DNA of 40,145 nt, taken from Pseudomonadota bacterium. GTDB lineage: Bacteria; Desulfobacterota; Anaeroferrophillalia; Anaeroferrophillales; Tharpellaceae. The notes below the pieces were generated by a model that saw only the letters and a program-made list of their open reading frames with translations, had not been told where the DNA came from and did no database searches. The position numbers and the translations under genes are program-made. Shown piece after piece: positions 9,320-19,456 of the stretch. Every line of letters starts with the position of its first letter. The first letter of the stretch is position 1. The stretch lies in the NCBI GenBank assembly GCA_030641485.1, contig DAOWHJ010000154.1, positions 1 to 40,145 of the forward strand, given 5' to 3'.

Positions 9320-11349
9320 AGCGTACAAAGCGCGAATCAAAACAAGAACGACGCAGTTTGCAAAACCGAATCAGGTTGGTGGCAGGCCTCGTCGTTTTTT
9401 GTTTGTTGGCGGTGGTTGCTCGGTCCTGGTTTGTTCAGATTGTAAAACATGACTACTACTTGGCCCGCCAGCAGCAGCAGCGGAGCTCAAATCTTCTAGT
9501 GACCTGTGATAGGGGAGAGATTTTGGCCGCTGATGGCGGGGCTTTAGCCATTACGGTTAAGGGCGAGTCACTTTTTGCAGATCCGCGAAATATTGACGAT
9601 AAAGAACGAATTGCTCAAGCTCTGGCACCTATTATCGGGCAAAAAGTTGCAACTCTTAAGCGACGTTTGAGTGGTGATCGTGGTTTTGTCTGGCTTAAGC
9701 GCACGTTAACTCCATCCCAGATAAAAGCATTGAAACCGTGGTGTGAGCAGGAAGCAGGGTTAGCCTTTTTCAAGGAGAACCAGCGGGTTTATCCCAACCG
9801 GGAACTTGCGGGCCAGGTCTTAGGATTTACCAATATTGATTGTTGTGGTCAGGAAGGGCTTGAACGCCATTACGATAAATATTTGCAAGGGCGCACAGTC
9901 TGCCTTGAGTGCGAATATGATGCCAAGCGTAAGTTAGTAGATAGCCTGCAAAATCCAGAGCTCAATTGTTATAAGGGAAAAACTGTCTATTTGACGATTG
10001 ATCGGCATGTTCAATCCTGGACTGAAGAGGCTCTTGCCACCGCAGTCACCAAAAGTCAGGGGCGGAGCGGCGTGGCATTGGTTATGGATGCCGATGATGG
10101 TGCACTCCTGGCGATGGCCCACTATCCTCGTTTTAATCCCAACAGCAAACGCAAAAACAACCCCTCTTTGTGGAGGAACCGGGCGGCAGTTGATCTTTTA
10201 GAGCCCGGGTCAACCTTTAAGGTTTTCACTTTGGTGGCTGCTTTGGAGTCGGGCCTTTTCAAGATAGATGATCAGATCGATTGTGAAGAGGGTAAATATA
10301 AAGTTGGTCGTCGGACAATTCATGATACCCATGAATATGGTCTTTTACGTCTTGATGAGATATTGAAATTTTCCAGCAACATAGGTTGCTCAAAGATTGT
10401 TGAGCAGCTTGGAGCCGAGCGCTTTCACGCGGTATTGAAAAAGTTTGGTTTTGGCTCTCGAAGTGGCATTGACTATCCCCATGAGCCTTCCGGTCGTTTG
10501 CGTTCATGGCAGAAGTGGCGGGCAATAGATCTTTGTAATGTCGCTTTTGGCCAAGGGGTTTCTATGACCTCGGTGCAGCTTACTGCGGCCTATGCGGCCT
10601 TGGCTAACGGCGGTTACCGGGTGACCCCGCATCTTGTGGCAAAAATTGTCAATGGGGCGGGCTGGACAGTTTACGAACACCAGGAAGATGGCTTGCCGAA
10701 GCGTGCTTGTAGCGCTGAAGTTGCTCGGCAGGTGGATGCGGCTTTAGGGCTGGTGGTTGAGGATGATGGGACCGCACCGAAAGCTCGGATTACCGGTTTT
10801 CGGGTTGCCGGCAAAACCGGGACCGCGCAGAAGTTTGATTTTGAAGAAAAGAGCTACTCGCACAGTAACTATTGGGCCTCATTTGTTGGCTATGTTGACC
10901 CGCCAGCCGGCCAGTCGCGCAAGGTTGTCTATGTCATGGTTGACGAACCGAAGAGCTCGATTTATGGTGGCATGGTTGCCGCTCCAGCTTTTCGCAAGAT
11001 TAATCGCCGTTTGGTGAGTTATTTTAACTACGCTCGAAATTCCGCTGTCGCTAAACTTACGGTCTCCTTGTCCGCGGATGAGGATGGCTTGGTCGGACGG
11101 GCTGGAATTTCTGAAGGGGTAGTTGTTGTGGATAATGCTGATGTCGTCGATCTACAGTCGAGTCAGGCTGAGTTGCTGGTTCCAGATTTTACCGGCCAGA
11201 CAATTCGTGAAGCCTTAACCCTTATCGGTGATTATCGTAATCAGATTAAAATTTCGGGTCAGGGGCGTATCATTGCCCAAGAGCCGGTTCCGGGAAGTCG
11301 GCTTGAGCCGGGACTCAATTTTGTTTTCAAATTGAGTAGTGAGATATAA
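9316..11349 (+). CDS. ftsI: Peptidoglycan D,D-transpeptidase FtsI/PBP3 with C-terminal PASTA-like domain
   Basis: LLEPGSTFKVFTL (SxxK), SSN, VAGKTGTAQK (KTG). C-terminus VPDFTGQTIREAL...EPVPGSRLEPG is PASTA-like. Confidence 0.94.
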   Translation: MKRTKRESKQERRSLQNRIRLVAGLVVFCLLAVVARSWFVQIVKHDYYLARQQQQRSSNLLVTCDRGEILAADGGALAITVKGESLFADPRNIDDKERIAQALAPIIGQKVATLKRRLSGDRGFVWLKRTLTPSQIKALKPWCEQEAGLAFFKENQRVYPNRELAGQVLGFTNIDCCGQEGLERHYDKYLQGRTVCLECEYDAKRKLVDSLQNPELNCYKGKTVYLTIDRHVQSWTEEALATAVTKSQGRSGVALVMDADDGALLAMAHYPRFNPNSKRKNNPSLWRNRAAVDLLEPGSTFKVFTLVAALESGLFKIDDQIDCEEGKYKVGRRTIHDTHEYGLLRLDEILKFSSNIGCSKIVEQLGAERFHAVLKKFGFGSRSGIDYPHEPSGRLRSWQKWRAIDLCNVAFGQGVSMTSVQLTAAYAALANGGYRVTPHLVAKIVNGAGWTVYEHQEDGLPKRACSAEVARQVDAALGLVVEDDGTAPKARITGFRVAGKTGTAQKFDFEEKSYSHSNYWASFVGYVDPPAGQSRKVVYVMVDEPKSSIYGGMVAAPAFRKINRRLVSYFNYARNSAVAKLTVSLSADEDGLVGRAGISEGVVVVDNADVVDLQSSQAELLVPDFTGQTIREALTLIGDYRNQIKISGQGRIIAQEPVPGSRLEPGLNFVFKLSSEI

Positions 11350-11350
11350 G

Positions 11351-12829
11351 ATGAACGAGCTGAAAAATTATTTTTGGAAACTCAGAGAGCTGCCGGCTCT
11401 GCTCAAGACCCACCCGCTACCGGTTTGTCGTGAAGTTGATCTAGATCAGGAAATTACCGGGGTTGCGACTGATTCTCGGACTATTGTTGCTGGCGAACTT
11501 TTTGTGGCTTTGTCGGGTGAGAACTTTGATGGTCATGATTTTATTGAGACCGCAATCGCCAAAGGTGCTCTTGCTGTAGTTGTGGTTGGGGCTGTTGCCG
11601 GACTTGCGGATTTGGCCCAGCGCTACCCGCAAACCTTTTTTCTGCCGGTGCCAGACGCTCTGGCGGCGCTGGCCAATCTGGCTCGGGCACGATTGCAAAA
11701 GATTGATCCAATTGTGGTTGCGGTGACCGGGTCAAACGGTAAAACCACTACCAAGGAGATGTTGGCAGAAATTTTGGTGCCTCATTTTCGGGTTCATAAA
11801 ACGGCGGGAAACTTTAATAACCGTATCGGTTTGCCGCTAACAATTTTCGCCATGGCGGATGATTGTCAAGTGGTAGTTTTGGAAATGGGCATGAATGCAC
11901 CAGGTGAGATTGCCGCCTTGGCAGCGACAGCGCCACCTGATTATGTCATCATAACCAATATTGCTAAAGCCCACCTGCAGGGTTTAGGGTCTTTAGATGA
12001 GATTGCCAAAGCTAAATGCGAGGTGATCGGTGAGCTTAAACCGGGCGCTTCTGTGATCTATAGCAGTGACGATCCCTATTTGGCTCGGTTGGTGCCGGAC
12101 ACGGCCGCAAGTCGCCCGGAGGGTTTAGTCCCAAAATTAATCTCGGTCTCCTGGCATGGGGCTGCAGAAGCTAAAATCAAGGTCTCGGAGATCTGGTTGA
12201 CACCAGAAGGTTCAAGCTTTGTTTTTACCCAAGGGAGTGAAAAAGCAACGGTCAAATTGCCCTGTTGGGGTCGTCATAATGTAATGAATGCGGCGCTGGC
12301 GTTGGCTGTGGGAATTTGTTTGGTCGGGGTTGCCCCGGTTCCTGCGGCCAACGCTTTGATCAACTTCAAGATGCCATCTGGGCGCTTGGAAAAGTATGAA
12401 TTTGGCAGTGCTGGGGTTTTGCTGCATGATGCCTACAATGCCAACCCCGACTCAATGGCGGCGGCTTTAACGGTGGTGGCAGAGCGCCGGGGGAAAAGAT
12501 TTTTGGCGCTAGTACTAGGGGATATGAATGAGCTTGGAACTGAAAGCGCCGTTCTGCATCAGCAATTGGGAGAAAAAATTGCGGAACTTAGGCCTAACCT
12601 GCTGGTTCTGCTGGGTGACTATGTTGGTGGAATTGCCAATGCCGCTCAATCTGGGGGGTTGCCCTTTGAGCGCATTGCCCAATTTCAGGTTGGAGCTTTT
12701 GCTGCGGTCGTGACCCTGCTCAAGGAACGTTTGCCTGATGATGCCCTGATTTTGGTTAAAGGATCACGAGGGGTGGCATTGGAGAAGGTTGTAAACCCAT
12801 TAGTAACTCATTTCGAGGCACGAAAATAG
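11351..12829 (+). CDS. murF: UDP-N-acetylmuramoyl-tripeptide--D-alanyl-D-alanine ligase MurF
   Basis: VAVTGSNGKTTTKEM, KTAGNFNNRIGLPLT, YNANPDSM. ATG 11351 preferred over the GTG at 11339. Confidence 0.93.
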   Translation: MNELKNYFWKLRELPALLKTHPLPVCREVDLDQEITGVATDSRTIVAGELFVALSGENFDGHDFIETAIAKGALAVVVVGAVAGLADLAQRYPQTFFLPVPDALAALANLARARLQKIDPIVVAVTGSNGKTTTKEMLAEILVPHFRVHKTAGNFNNRIGLPLTIFAMADDCQVVVLEMGMNAPGEIAALAATAPPDYVIITNIAKAHLQGLGSLDEIAKAKCEVIGELKPGASVIYSSDDPYLARLVPDTAASRPEGLVPKLISVSWHGAAEAKIKVSEIWLTPEGSSFVFTQGSEKATVKLPCWGRHNVMNAALALAVGICLVGVAPVPAANALINFKMPSGRLEKYEFGSAGVLLHDAYNANPDSMAAALTVVAERRGKRFLALVLGDMNELGTESAVLHQQLGEKIAELRPNLLVLLGDYVGGIANAAQSGGLPFERIAQFQVGAFAAVVTLLKERLPDDALILVKGSRGVALEKVVNPLVTHFEARK

Positions 12830-13906
12830 ATGCTTTACCATATCCTTTACCCGTTGCATGAATTTTGGTCCGGTTTTAATGTCTTCAGGTATATTACATT
12901 TCGGGCGATTTATGCCGCTTTAACCGCTCTTTTTTTGGCGTTTTATTTAGGCCCCAAAGTTATCAATTGGCTTAAGGCTTTACAGATTGGTCAGGTAGTG
13001 CGTGAGGATGGTCCCCAGAGCCATCTAGTGAAGACCGGAACGCCGACTATGGGTGGGGTTTTGATAATCTTCTCAGTTGTGGTTGCAACTTTGCTCTGGG
13101 CTGATTTGACTGAAATTTATGTCTGGTTGGTATTAGCCGTGGTTATTGGTTTTGGCGCAATTGGCTTTGTTGATGACTATCGCAAACTGATGAAAGGGAA
13201 TTCAACTGGTCTCTCGGCGCGACAGAAACTTGCGGCCCAATTCGGGATTGCAACTATCTTCGCGGTGGCGGTCTGCATGTTGCCGGGATATTCAACCACG
13301 TTGACCGTACCTTTCTTTAAACGAGTGCTACCCGATTTCGGGTTGTTCTATATCCCCTTTATGGCAATTGTTGTGGTTGGAAGCTCAAATGCAGTTAATC
13401 TGACCGATGGCCTAGATGGTTTGGCAACCGGTCCTTCACTGGTTGCCTTTGCGGTCTACATGGTTTTTACCTATGTCGCCGGTCATCGTGTTCTGGCCGA
13501 TTATCTGCAAGTTCAACATATCGTCGGGGTTGGTGAGGTTGCGGTTTTCTGTGGTGCTATGATTGGTGCAGCTTTGGGATTCCTCTGGTTTAATACCTAT
13601 CCCGCAGCGATTTTTATGGGTGATGTCGGTTCATTGGCATTGGGTGCAGGACTTGGAGCTGTTGCTGCGGTAACCAAACAAGAGCTCTTACTCTTTTTAG
13701 TTGGTGGAATTTTTGTTTTGGAAACTATGTCAGTTATCATTCAGGTGGCTTCGTTTAAACTGACCGGCAAGCGAGTATTTCGTATGGCTCCTTTGCACCA
13801 TCATTTTGAGTTGAAGGGTTGGGCCGAACCCAAGGTAATTGTCAGGTTCTGGATTATCGCATTAATCCTGGCCCTCTTTGCATTAAGTACACTTAAGTTG
13901 AGGTAG
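12830..13906 (+). CDS. mraY: Phospho-N-acetylmuramoyl-pentapeptide-transferase MraY
   Basis: [40 protein letters not shown]. Confidence 0.97.
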   Translation: MLYHILYPLHEFWSGFNVFRYITFRAIYAALTALFLAFYLGPKVINWLKALQIGQVVREDGPQSHLVKTGTPTMGGVLIIFSVVVATLLWADLTEIYVWLVLAVVIGFGAIGFVDDYRKLMKGNSTGLSARQKLAAQFGIATIFAVAVCMLPGYSTTLTVPFFKRVLPDFGLFYIPFMAIVVVGSSNAVNLTDGLDGLATGPSLVAFAVYMVFTYVAGHRVLADYLQVQHIVGVGEVAVFCGAMIGAALGFLWFNTYPAAIFMGDVGSLALGAGLGAVAAVTKQELLLFLVGGIFVLETMSVIIQVASFKLTGKRVFRMAPLHHHFELKGWAEPKVIVRFWIIALILALFALSTLKLR

Positions 13907-13909
13907 AAA

Positions 13910-15307
13910 ATGCAGGTTGCTAACCTGAATAAGAGAGCATTGGTTGTCGGGCTTGGTGTCAGTGGTATCGCTGCCGCCCGTCTGCTTTGTGCCCAGGGTT
14001 TTCAGGTGGCGGTCAGTGACCGGCGTTCAACGACAGAGTTAAAAGATGTTATCGGGGAGCTGAGACAACTTGGTATTAATGAAATTGAAACTTCAGGCCA
14101 TAGCGAAGCGCTCTTTCTCAATCAAAATCTAATTATTGTTAGCCCCGGAGTGCCATTATCATTGCCGATTTTCACAAAGGCACGTGCGTATGGCTGTGAA
14201 ATTATTGGCGAGGTTGAGCTTGCCGCCCGTAGTAGTAACCTGCCGATGCTCGCTTTGACCGGAACCAACGGTAAGACGACAACGGTGTCCCTGCTTGGAG
14301 AAGTTTTTCAAGCCGCCGGGGTTAAGGCCTTTGTTGGTGGCAACCTCGGCCGGCCTGCGGTCGAAATGGTAGAGTCAGGGAATGATATTGCAATTTTAGA
14401 ACTTAGCAGTTTTCAACTTGAGGGGGTTGCCAGTTTTCGTCCCCGGATAGCGGTTATCTTGAACCTGACTCCAGATCATCAGGATCGCTATAGCGACAGC
14501 GCCGCCTATCTTGCCGCAAAAGTCAGAATCAGTAAGACTCAAGAGGGTGTCGATTTTCTTGTCCTGAATTATGATGATCCCAAGCTTAGAGTTTTGGGTG
14601 CTGAGTTAATGGCACGACGGCAGGCGGGGGGGGATCTCCCGCAAGTACTATTTTTCAGTGTCGAAGAGAAGTTCGTTGAAAAGGGTGGAAGCTGGATTAA
14701 TGGCAGAATAGTAATTAAGACCAAAACCCTGTCCGGGCATAATCTGGATCTGGACTTTAGGGCGCCGACCGTAAAATTGCCGGGTGCGCATAATCGTTCC
14801 AATTACTTAGCTGCCCTCTTGACGGCTCTAATTTATGGTCTGGATGAAAAGAGCTCTATTGATACCTTAAGTTCATTTTTGGGAATTCCGCATCGGCTCG
14901 AATTTGTTGGGAGCAAAGCCGGGGTTGACTACTATAACGATTCCAAGGCTACTAACATTGATGCTGTGGTTAAAGCTGTCGGTAGTTTTGAAAAGCCAAT
15001 TCTGCTGCTACTTGGTGGTTATGATAAAGGGGCAGATTTCTCATTATTAGATAAACACCTTAAGAAAAATCTGCGGAGCTTAATTCCCTTTGGCCAGGCT
15101 GCAGCTGAAGTCGCAAAGCAGCTCTCCGGGTTTGATCAGGGTTTTCGGGCCCAGAACCTGGAAGCTGCGTTGCAACAGGCTGTCGCCACCGCCAAACCTG
15201 GTGACGTGGTCCTTCTGGCACCGGGCTGTGCCAGTTTTGATGAGTTTGCAAATTATGAAGAGCGCGGTGATCGCTTTCGCGAATTAGTACTAAGCTTCAG
15301 GGACTGA
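13910..15307 (+). CDS. murD: UDP-N-acetylmuramoylalanine--D-glutamate ligase MurD
   Basis: LTGTNGKTTTVSLLGEV, ELSSFQLE, NDSKATN, LLLGGYDKGADF. Confidence 0.96.
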   Translation: MQVANLNKRALVVGLGVSGIAAARLLCAQGFQVAVSDRRSTTELKDVIGELRQLGINEIETSGHSEALFLNQNLIIVSPGVPLSLPIFTKARAYGCEIIGEVELAARSSNLPMLALTGTNGKTTTVSLLGEVFQAAGVKAFVGGNLGRPAVEMVESGNDIAILELSSFQLEGVASFRPRIAVILNLTPDHQDRYSDSAAYLAAKVRISKTQEGVDFLVLNYDDPKLRVLGAELMARRQAGGDLPQVLFFSVEEKFVEKGGSWINGRIVIKTKTLSGHNLDLDFRAPTVKLPGAHNRSNYLAALLTALIYGLDEKSSIDTLSSFLGIPHRLEFVGSKAGVDYYNDSKATNIDAVVKAVGSFEKPILLLLGGYDKGADFSLLDKHLKKNLRSLIPFGQAAAEVAKQLSGFDQGFRAQNLEAALQQAVATAKPGDVVLLAPGCASFDEFANYEERGDRFRELVLSFRD

Positions 15308-15322
15308 AGGTAGTTTGTCGAT

Positions 15323-16402
15323 ATGAAACGCGATGAAATAGTTCTTGTGACAGTGGTGGCAACGATGCTTTGCTTAGGGTTGCTGATGGTATTCAATGCC
15401 AGCAGTATCAAAGCCTTTAATGCGTATGGACAGAGTGGTCATTATCTTCTCCGGCAGTTGATCTTCGCAATTTTGGGTGGGGTTGCTCTTTTTCTTTGTG
15501 CCCGTTTTGATTATCACTGGTGGAGCAAATTGACCCTGCCGTTGGTGCTTCTTAGTATTGGTATATTGGTTCTGGTATTGTTGCCGGGCTTCGGGGTTAA
15601 TGTGAAAGGGGCAACCCGCTGGATTAAGACCCCACTTTTCAATCTTCAGGCTTCAGAGTTCTGTAAATTAAGTTTTGTCATCTATCTGAGTGCGTATTTG
15701 GCAAAGCGGGAAGGAAAATTAACTGACTTTAAGAGTGCATTCCTGCCGCCCTGGATCATCCTTGGTATCGTCGTAACGCTGTTAATGATGGAGCCCGATT
15801 TCGGTTCATCTCTGGTACTTGGAGCACTGACTTTTGTTCTGCTTTTTGTGGCTGGGGCCCGGATCAAACATTTAGCAATTATAGCACTGATCGGTGTAGG
15901 CGGGATTGTGGTGGCAGTTGCCGGAGCTCCCTACCGGATGGCACGGGTCATCTCATTTCTTAATCTTGATGGTAAGGGTGTATCGTACCAATTGAAACAG
16001 TCTTTGATTGCCTATGGTGCCGGGGGAGTGAGTGGCACTGGGGCTGGAAACAGTGTCCAAAAACTTCTTTACCTGCCGGAAGCGTATACCGATTTTATTG
16101 TTGCGGTTTGGGCTGAAGAGTTCGGCTTTATCGGGGTAGCACTGCTGGCTTTATTGATAGTTTTACTTTTTGGGGTCGGACTTAAAATTTCCCGTACAGC
16201 TCCTGACCGTTTTGGTAGCATCTTAGCTTTTGGCGTGACCCTGCTTTTAGTTTTACAGATGACAGTTAATTTCTGGGTTACTCTTGGTCTCTTGCCGACC
16301 AAGGGGTTGACCTTTCCTTTTTTAAGTTATGGTGGAAGTTCACTTTGTGTATCTTTAGCCGCAGTTGGAGTTTTGTTGAATGTCAGTCGTCAGACCCGTT
16401 AA
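15323..16402 (+). CDS. ftsW: Peptidoglycan glycosyltransferase FtsW (SEDS family)
   Basis: Polytopic; ATRWI, QASEFCKL, MEPDFGSS, PTKGLTFPFLSYGGSS. Confidence 0.94.
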   Translation: MKRDEIVLVTVVATMLCLGLLMVFNASSIKAFNAYGQSGHYLLRQLIFAILGGVALFLCARFDYHWWSKLTLPLVLLSIGILVLVLLPGFGVNVKGATRWIKTPLFNLQASEFCKLSFVIYLSAYLAKREGKLTDFKSAFLPPWIILGIVVTLLMMEPDFGSSLVLGALTFVLLFVAGARIKHLAIIALIGVGGIVVAVAGAPYRMARVISFLNLDGKGVSYQLKQSLIAYGAGGVSGTGAGNSVQKLLYLPEAYTDFIVAVWAEEFGFIGVALLALLIVLLFGVGLKISRTAPDRFGSILAFGVTLLLVLQMTVNFWVTLGLLPTKGLTFPFLSYGGSSLCVSLAAVGVLLNVSRQTR

Positions 16403-17513
16403 AACAGTTCTTTTTGCCGGAGGTGGAACCGGCGGCCATCTCTTTCCCGGAATTGCTCTGGCAGAGGAGTTTCAGCGGCAGGATAAAGAGATAAAGATTG
16501 TCTTTGCTGGGACTCGGCGCGGCATTGAAGCACGACTGATTCCGGAACTTGGCTATCCCCTGGTTTTTTTAGAGGTGCATGGACTGGTTGGGGTTAAGGG
16601 TCTTAAACGGCTTAAGGCACTAGTGAATTTTCCTAAGGCGGTTATTCAAGCCCTGATATTACTGGTACGATATCGGCCGGTACTGGTCGTTGGACTGGGT
16701 GGCTATGCCAGCGCGCCAGTGCTGTTGGCAGCGATGGTGGCTGGTTTGCCGTGGGTGTTACAAGAACAGAATGCCTATCCGGGCTTGGTCAATCGTGTTT
16801 TAGCCCCCTTTGCCAAGGCGGTATTTACAGCCTTTGCCAAGGCGGGCGAGAGTCTGAAAAGTCGTGAGATTTACGATTTTGGTAATCCGCTGCGGCCGCA
16901 CCTGCAACTGCCGGGAACAACGGATGTGGAAACTCCGATACTAGAAGAGAGAGCAGCGAAGATTGCTAAACCGGAGTTTAATATCCTCATCGTTGGAGGT
17001 AGTCAAGGGGCTCGGGCACTCAACCAAACAGTGCCTGCGGCAATTTCTAACTTGGTGGGCCAGTATCCGGGTTTGCGGGTTGTCCACCAAAGTGGGAAGG
17101 GTGGGTTTGATGCTGTGACAAATGCCTACTCAGGGTTAAACTGTAAGATTGAAGTGAAGGTGTTTATAGATGATATAGGGGCCTGCTATCGCACTGCTGA
17201 CCTGGTCATCTGTCGGGCTGGAGCATTGACCCTGGCAGAATTGGCAGAACTTGGAAAAGCTGCGATTTTAGTTCCATTTCCCTATGCTGCTCATGATCAT
17301 CAGCTCTATAATGCCAAGGCTTTTGCCGAGCACGGTGCGGCTATCGTAGAGCTTGAAAGTGAGCTTACAGTCGCAGGTTTAAGTGAGAAAATTGAAGATT
17401 TAATTGAGAGACCGGACACCCTAAAGAAGATGGAACAGGCCGCTCTAACGTTGGCCCGACCACAAGCTCGGAAGCAAATTGTTGAACATTGTTTCAAACT
17501 AATAAGTGAATGA
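16380..17513 (+). CDS. murG: UDP-GlcNAc:lipid II GlcNAc transferase MurG
   Basis: LFAGGGTGGHLFPGIALAEE, LQEQNAYPGLVNR, GGSQGARALNQ, ICRAGALTLAELAELGKAAILVPFP. Confidence 0.96.
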   Translation: MSVVRPVKTVLFAGGGTGGHLFPGIALAEEFQRQDKEIKIVFAGTRRGIEARLIPELGYPLVFLEVHGLVGVKGLKRLKALVNFPKAVIQALILLVRYRPVLVVGLGGYASAPVLLAAMVAGLPWVLQEQNAYPGLVNRVLAPFAKAVFTAFAKAGESLKSREIYDFGNPLRPHLQLPGTTDVETPILEERAAKIAKPEFNILIVGGSQGARALNQTVPAAISNLVGQYPGLRVVHQSGKGGFDAVTNAYSGLNCKIEVKVFIDDIGACYRTADLVICRAGALTLAELAELGKAAILVPFPYAAHDHQLYNAKAFAEHGAAIVELESELTVAGLSEKIEDLIERPDTLKKMEQAALTLARPQARKQIVEHCFKLISE

Positions 17514-17539
17514 TCAAATTTTTTAGGAGCAAATGAACA

Positions 17540-18916
17540 GTGAAAGGAATGCACCATAAAGTAAAACGGGTACACTTTGTCGGTATCGGTGGTAGCGGAA
17601 TGTGCGGCATTGCTGAAGTGTTGCTTAACTTGGGCTATCAGGTTCATGGTTCTGATCTTAACCGAAGCCCGGTAACCGAAAGGCTCGAAAAACTTGGAGC
17701 CCAGATTGCATATGGTCATGCCCGGGAAAACCTGGGTGATGTACAGGTACTGGTTCGTTCAACTGCGGTTAAAGATGATAATCCAGAGGTTGTAGAGGCC
17801 CGCATTAGAGCAATTCCGGTAATCCCCAGAGCTGAAATGTTGGCAGAGTTGATGCGCTTAAAATATGGCATTGCTGTTGGCGGCACCCATGGCAAAACGA
17901 CTACGACATCAATGATTGCAACAATGCTCAGTGGCACAGACCTCGACCCCACCGTAGTTATTGGCGGTCGACTTAACAGTATCAACAGCAACGCCTGTCT
18001 GGGTGAGGGTGAAATTCTACTTGCTGAAGCAGATGAGAGTGATGGTTCGTTTTTAGCCCTGTCACCAATTATTGCGGTTATTACTAACATCGATCGTGAA
18101 CACCTTGACCATTATCGGGGTGGAATAGAAGAGATCGAGGACAACTTTGTTGCCTTTGCGAATAAAGTACCCTTTTATGGTCTTGTGGTTCTCTGTCTGG
18201 ACGATCCTCGGGTGCAGGATATTATCCCGCGCATAGGCCGGCGCATTTCAACTTATGGTTTTAGTCCCCAGGCAGATGTACGCGCCCTTGATGTCTCAAT
18301 TGAGGGGATGCAGAGCCGATTTAGGGTTATTGTGAATCGGGAAGAGTTGGGTGAGTTCACCATTGATATGCCGGGTCGCCACTATGTTCTGAACTGTCTG
18401 GCGGCAATCGCCACCGGCTTTGAACTAGGTTTGGAGTTTGCTGATATTCGGAAGCATCTTTCTGGTTTCGCTGGGGTTCAGCGTCGTCTACAAATTGTAG
18501 GTGAGTACCGGGGGGCATTGGTGGTTGATGATTATGGCCATCATCCAACCGAGATTCAGGTTACCCTTGAAGCCTTGCGTCAAGCATGGCCTAAACGGCG
18601 TCTGGTCACACTTTTTCAGCCGCATAGATATACTCGGACAAAGTATCTGTTTAACGACTTTCAGGTTGTTTTCAATGAGGCTGACATTTTGCTCATCACC
18701 GATATCTATGCCGCCGGAGAGCGTCCAATTGATGGTATCACCGGAGCCAGCCTGGCCGAAGCGGTCCGTCAACATGGACACAAACAGGTCCACTACCTGG
18801 CGGATCATGAAGCCTTGCGGGAATTTATTATAGCAAATGCCGAATCATCAGATTTGATCCTGACTATGGGGGCTGGTGACATATATCGCTTAGGCCATGA
18901 ATTAGTTAAGATGTGA
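17540..18916 (+). CDS. murC: UDP-N-acetylmuramate--L-alanine ligase MurC
   Basis: VHFVGIGGSGMCGIAEVL, VGGTHGKTTTTSM, DDYGHHPTEI, FQPHRYTRTK. Confidence 0.96.
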   Translation: MKGMHHKVKRVHFVGIGGSGMCGIAEVLLNLGYQVHGSDLNRSPVTERLEKLGAQIAYGHARENLGDVQVLVRSTAVKDDNPEVVEARIRAIPVIPRAEMLAELMRLKYGIAVGGTHGKTTTTSMIATMLSGTDLDPTVVIGGRLNSINSNACLGEGEILLAEADESDGSFLALSPIIAVITNIDREHLDHYRGGIEEIEDNFVAFANKVPFYGLVVLCLDDPRVQDIIPRIGRRISTYGFSPQADVRALDVSIEGMQSRFRVIVNREELGEFTIDMPGRHYVLNCLAAIATGFELGLEFADIRKHLSGFAGVQRRLQIVGEYRGALVVDDYGHHPTEIQVTLEALRQAWPKRRLVTLFQPHRYTRTKYLFNDFQVVFNEADILLITDIYAAGERPIDGITGASLAEAVRQHGHKQVHYLADHEALREFIIANAESSDLILTMGAGDIYRLGHELVKM

Positions 18917-19041
18917 CCCCATTTATGGGGGCGACAGCAAAGTTCGCCAATTTTCGCTGTGACTTAACTGCCAAGCCACAGTAAGGCGAATATTTACTAA
19001 AAAGATAACCCGTAACTTACGAATTTAATAGAGAGTCAATA

Positions 19042-19392
19042 ATGTTCCTAGAGTCATATTCTCAGAAAAGAGTAAGATCAGCAAGCAACTTCAAACTGTG
19101 GGTGGCTGTTACTCTCACTCTTTTGACTCTACTCATTATATCATGCTCGACCCCGGGAGGCCGGAGTGTCGAGGCGGTCTACGATGACGCGGTAATTGCG
19201 ACAAGGCTTAAAGGATGCCTGACAGAGATGATGGGGAGTAATGTGATCGGGATTGATGTTGATGTTTACCATGGGGAAGTCACCCTGCAGGGCCGGGTCC
19301 GGAGCCCAAATATGGAGAGCCGGGTAGTGGCCGTGACCGCTCATGTTCAAGGGGTGAGAAAAATAATTAACCTGCTTCATATAATACCTTAA
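19042..19392 (+). CDS. BON-domain lipoprotein
   Basis: Lipobox-like TLLIISCSTPG. BON-like core DDAVIATRLKGCL...NVIGIDVDVYHGEVTLQGRV...VQGVRKIINLLHI. Confidence 0.8.
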   Translation: MFLESYSQKRVRSASNFKLWVAVTLTLLTLLIISCSTPGGRSVEAVYDDAVIATRLKGCLTEMMGSNVIGIDVDVYHGEVTLQGRVRSPNMESRVVAVTAHVQGVRKIINLLHIIP

Positions 19393-19456
19393 AGCTGATT
19401 ATAGCCTAATGGGATTTTAGCATGTTTGAAAAAAACATCACTGACAAGGTAATGAG

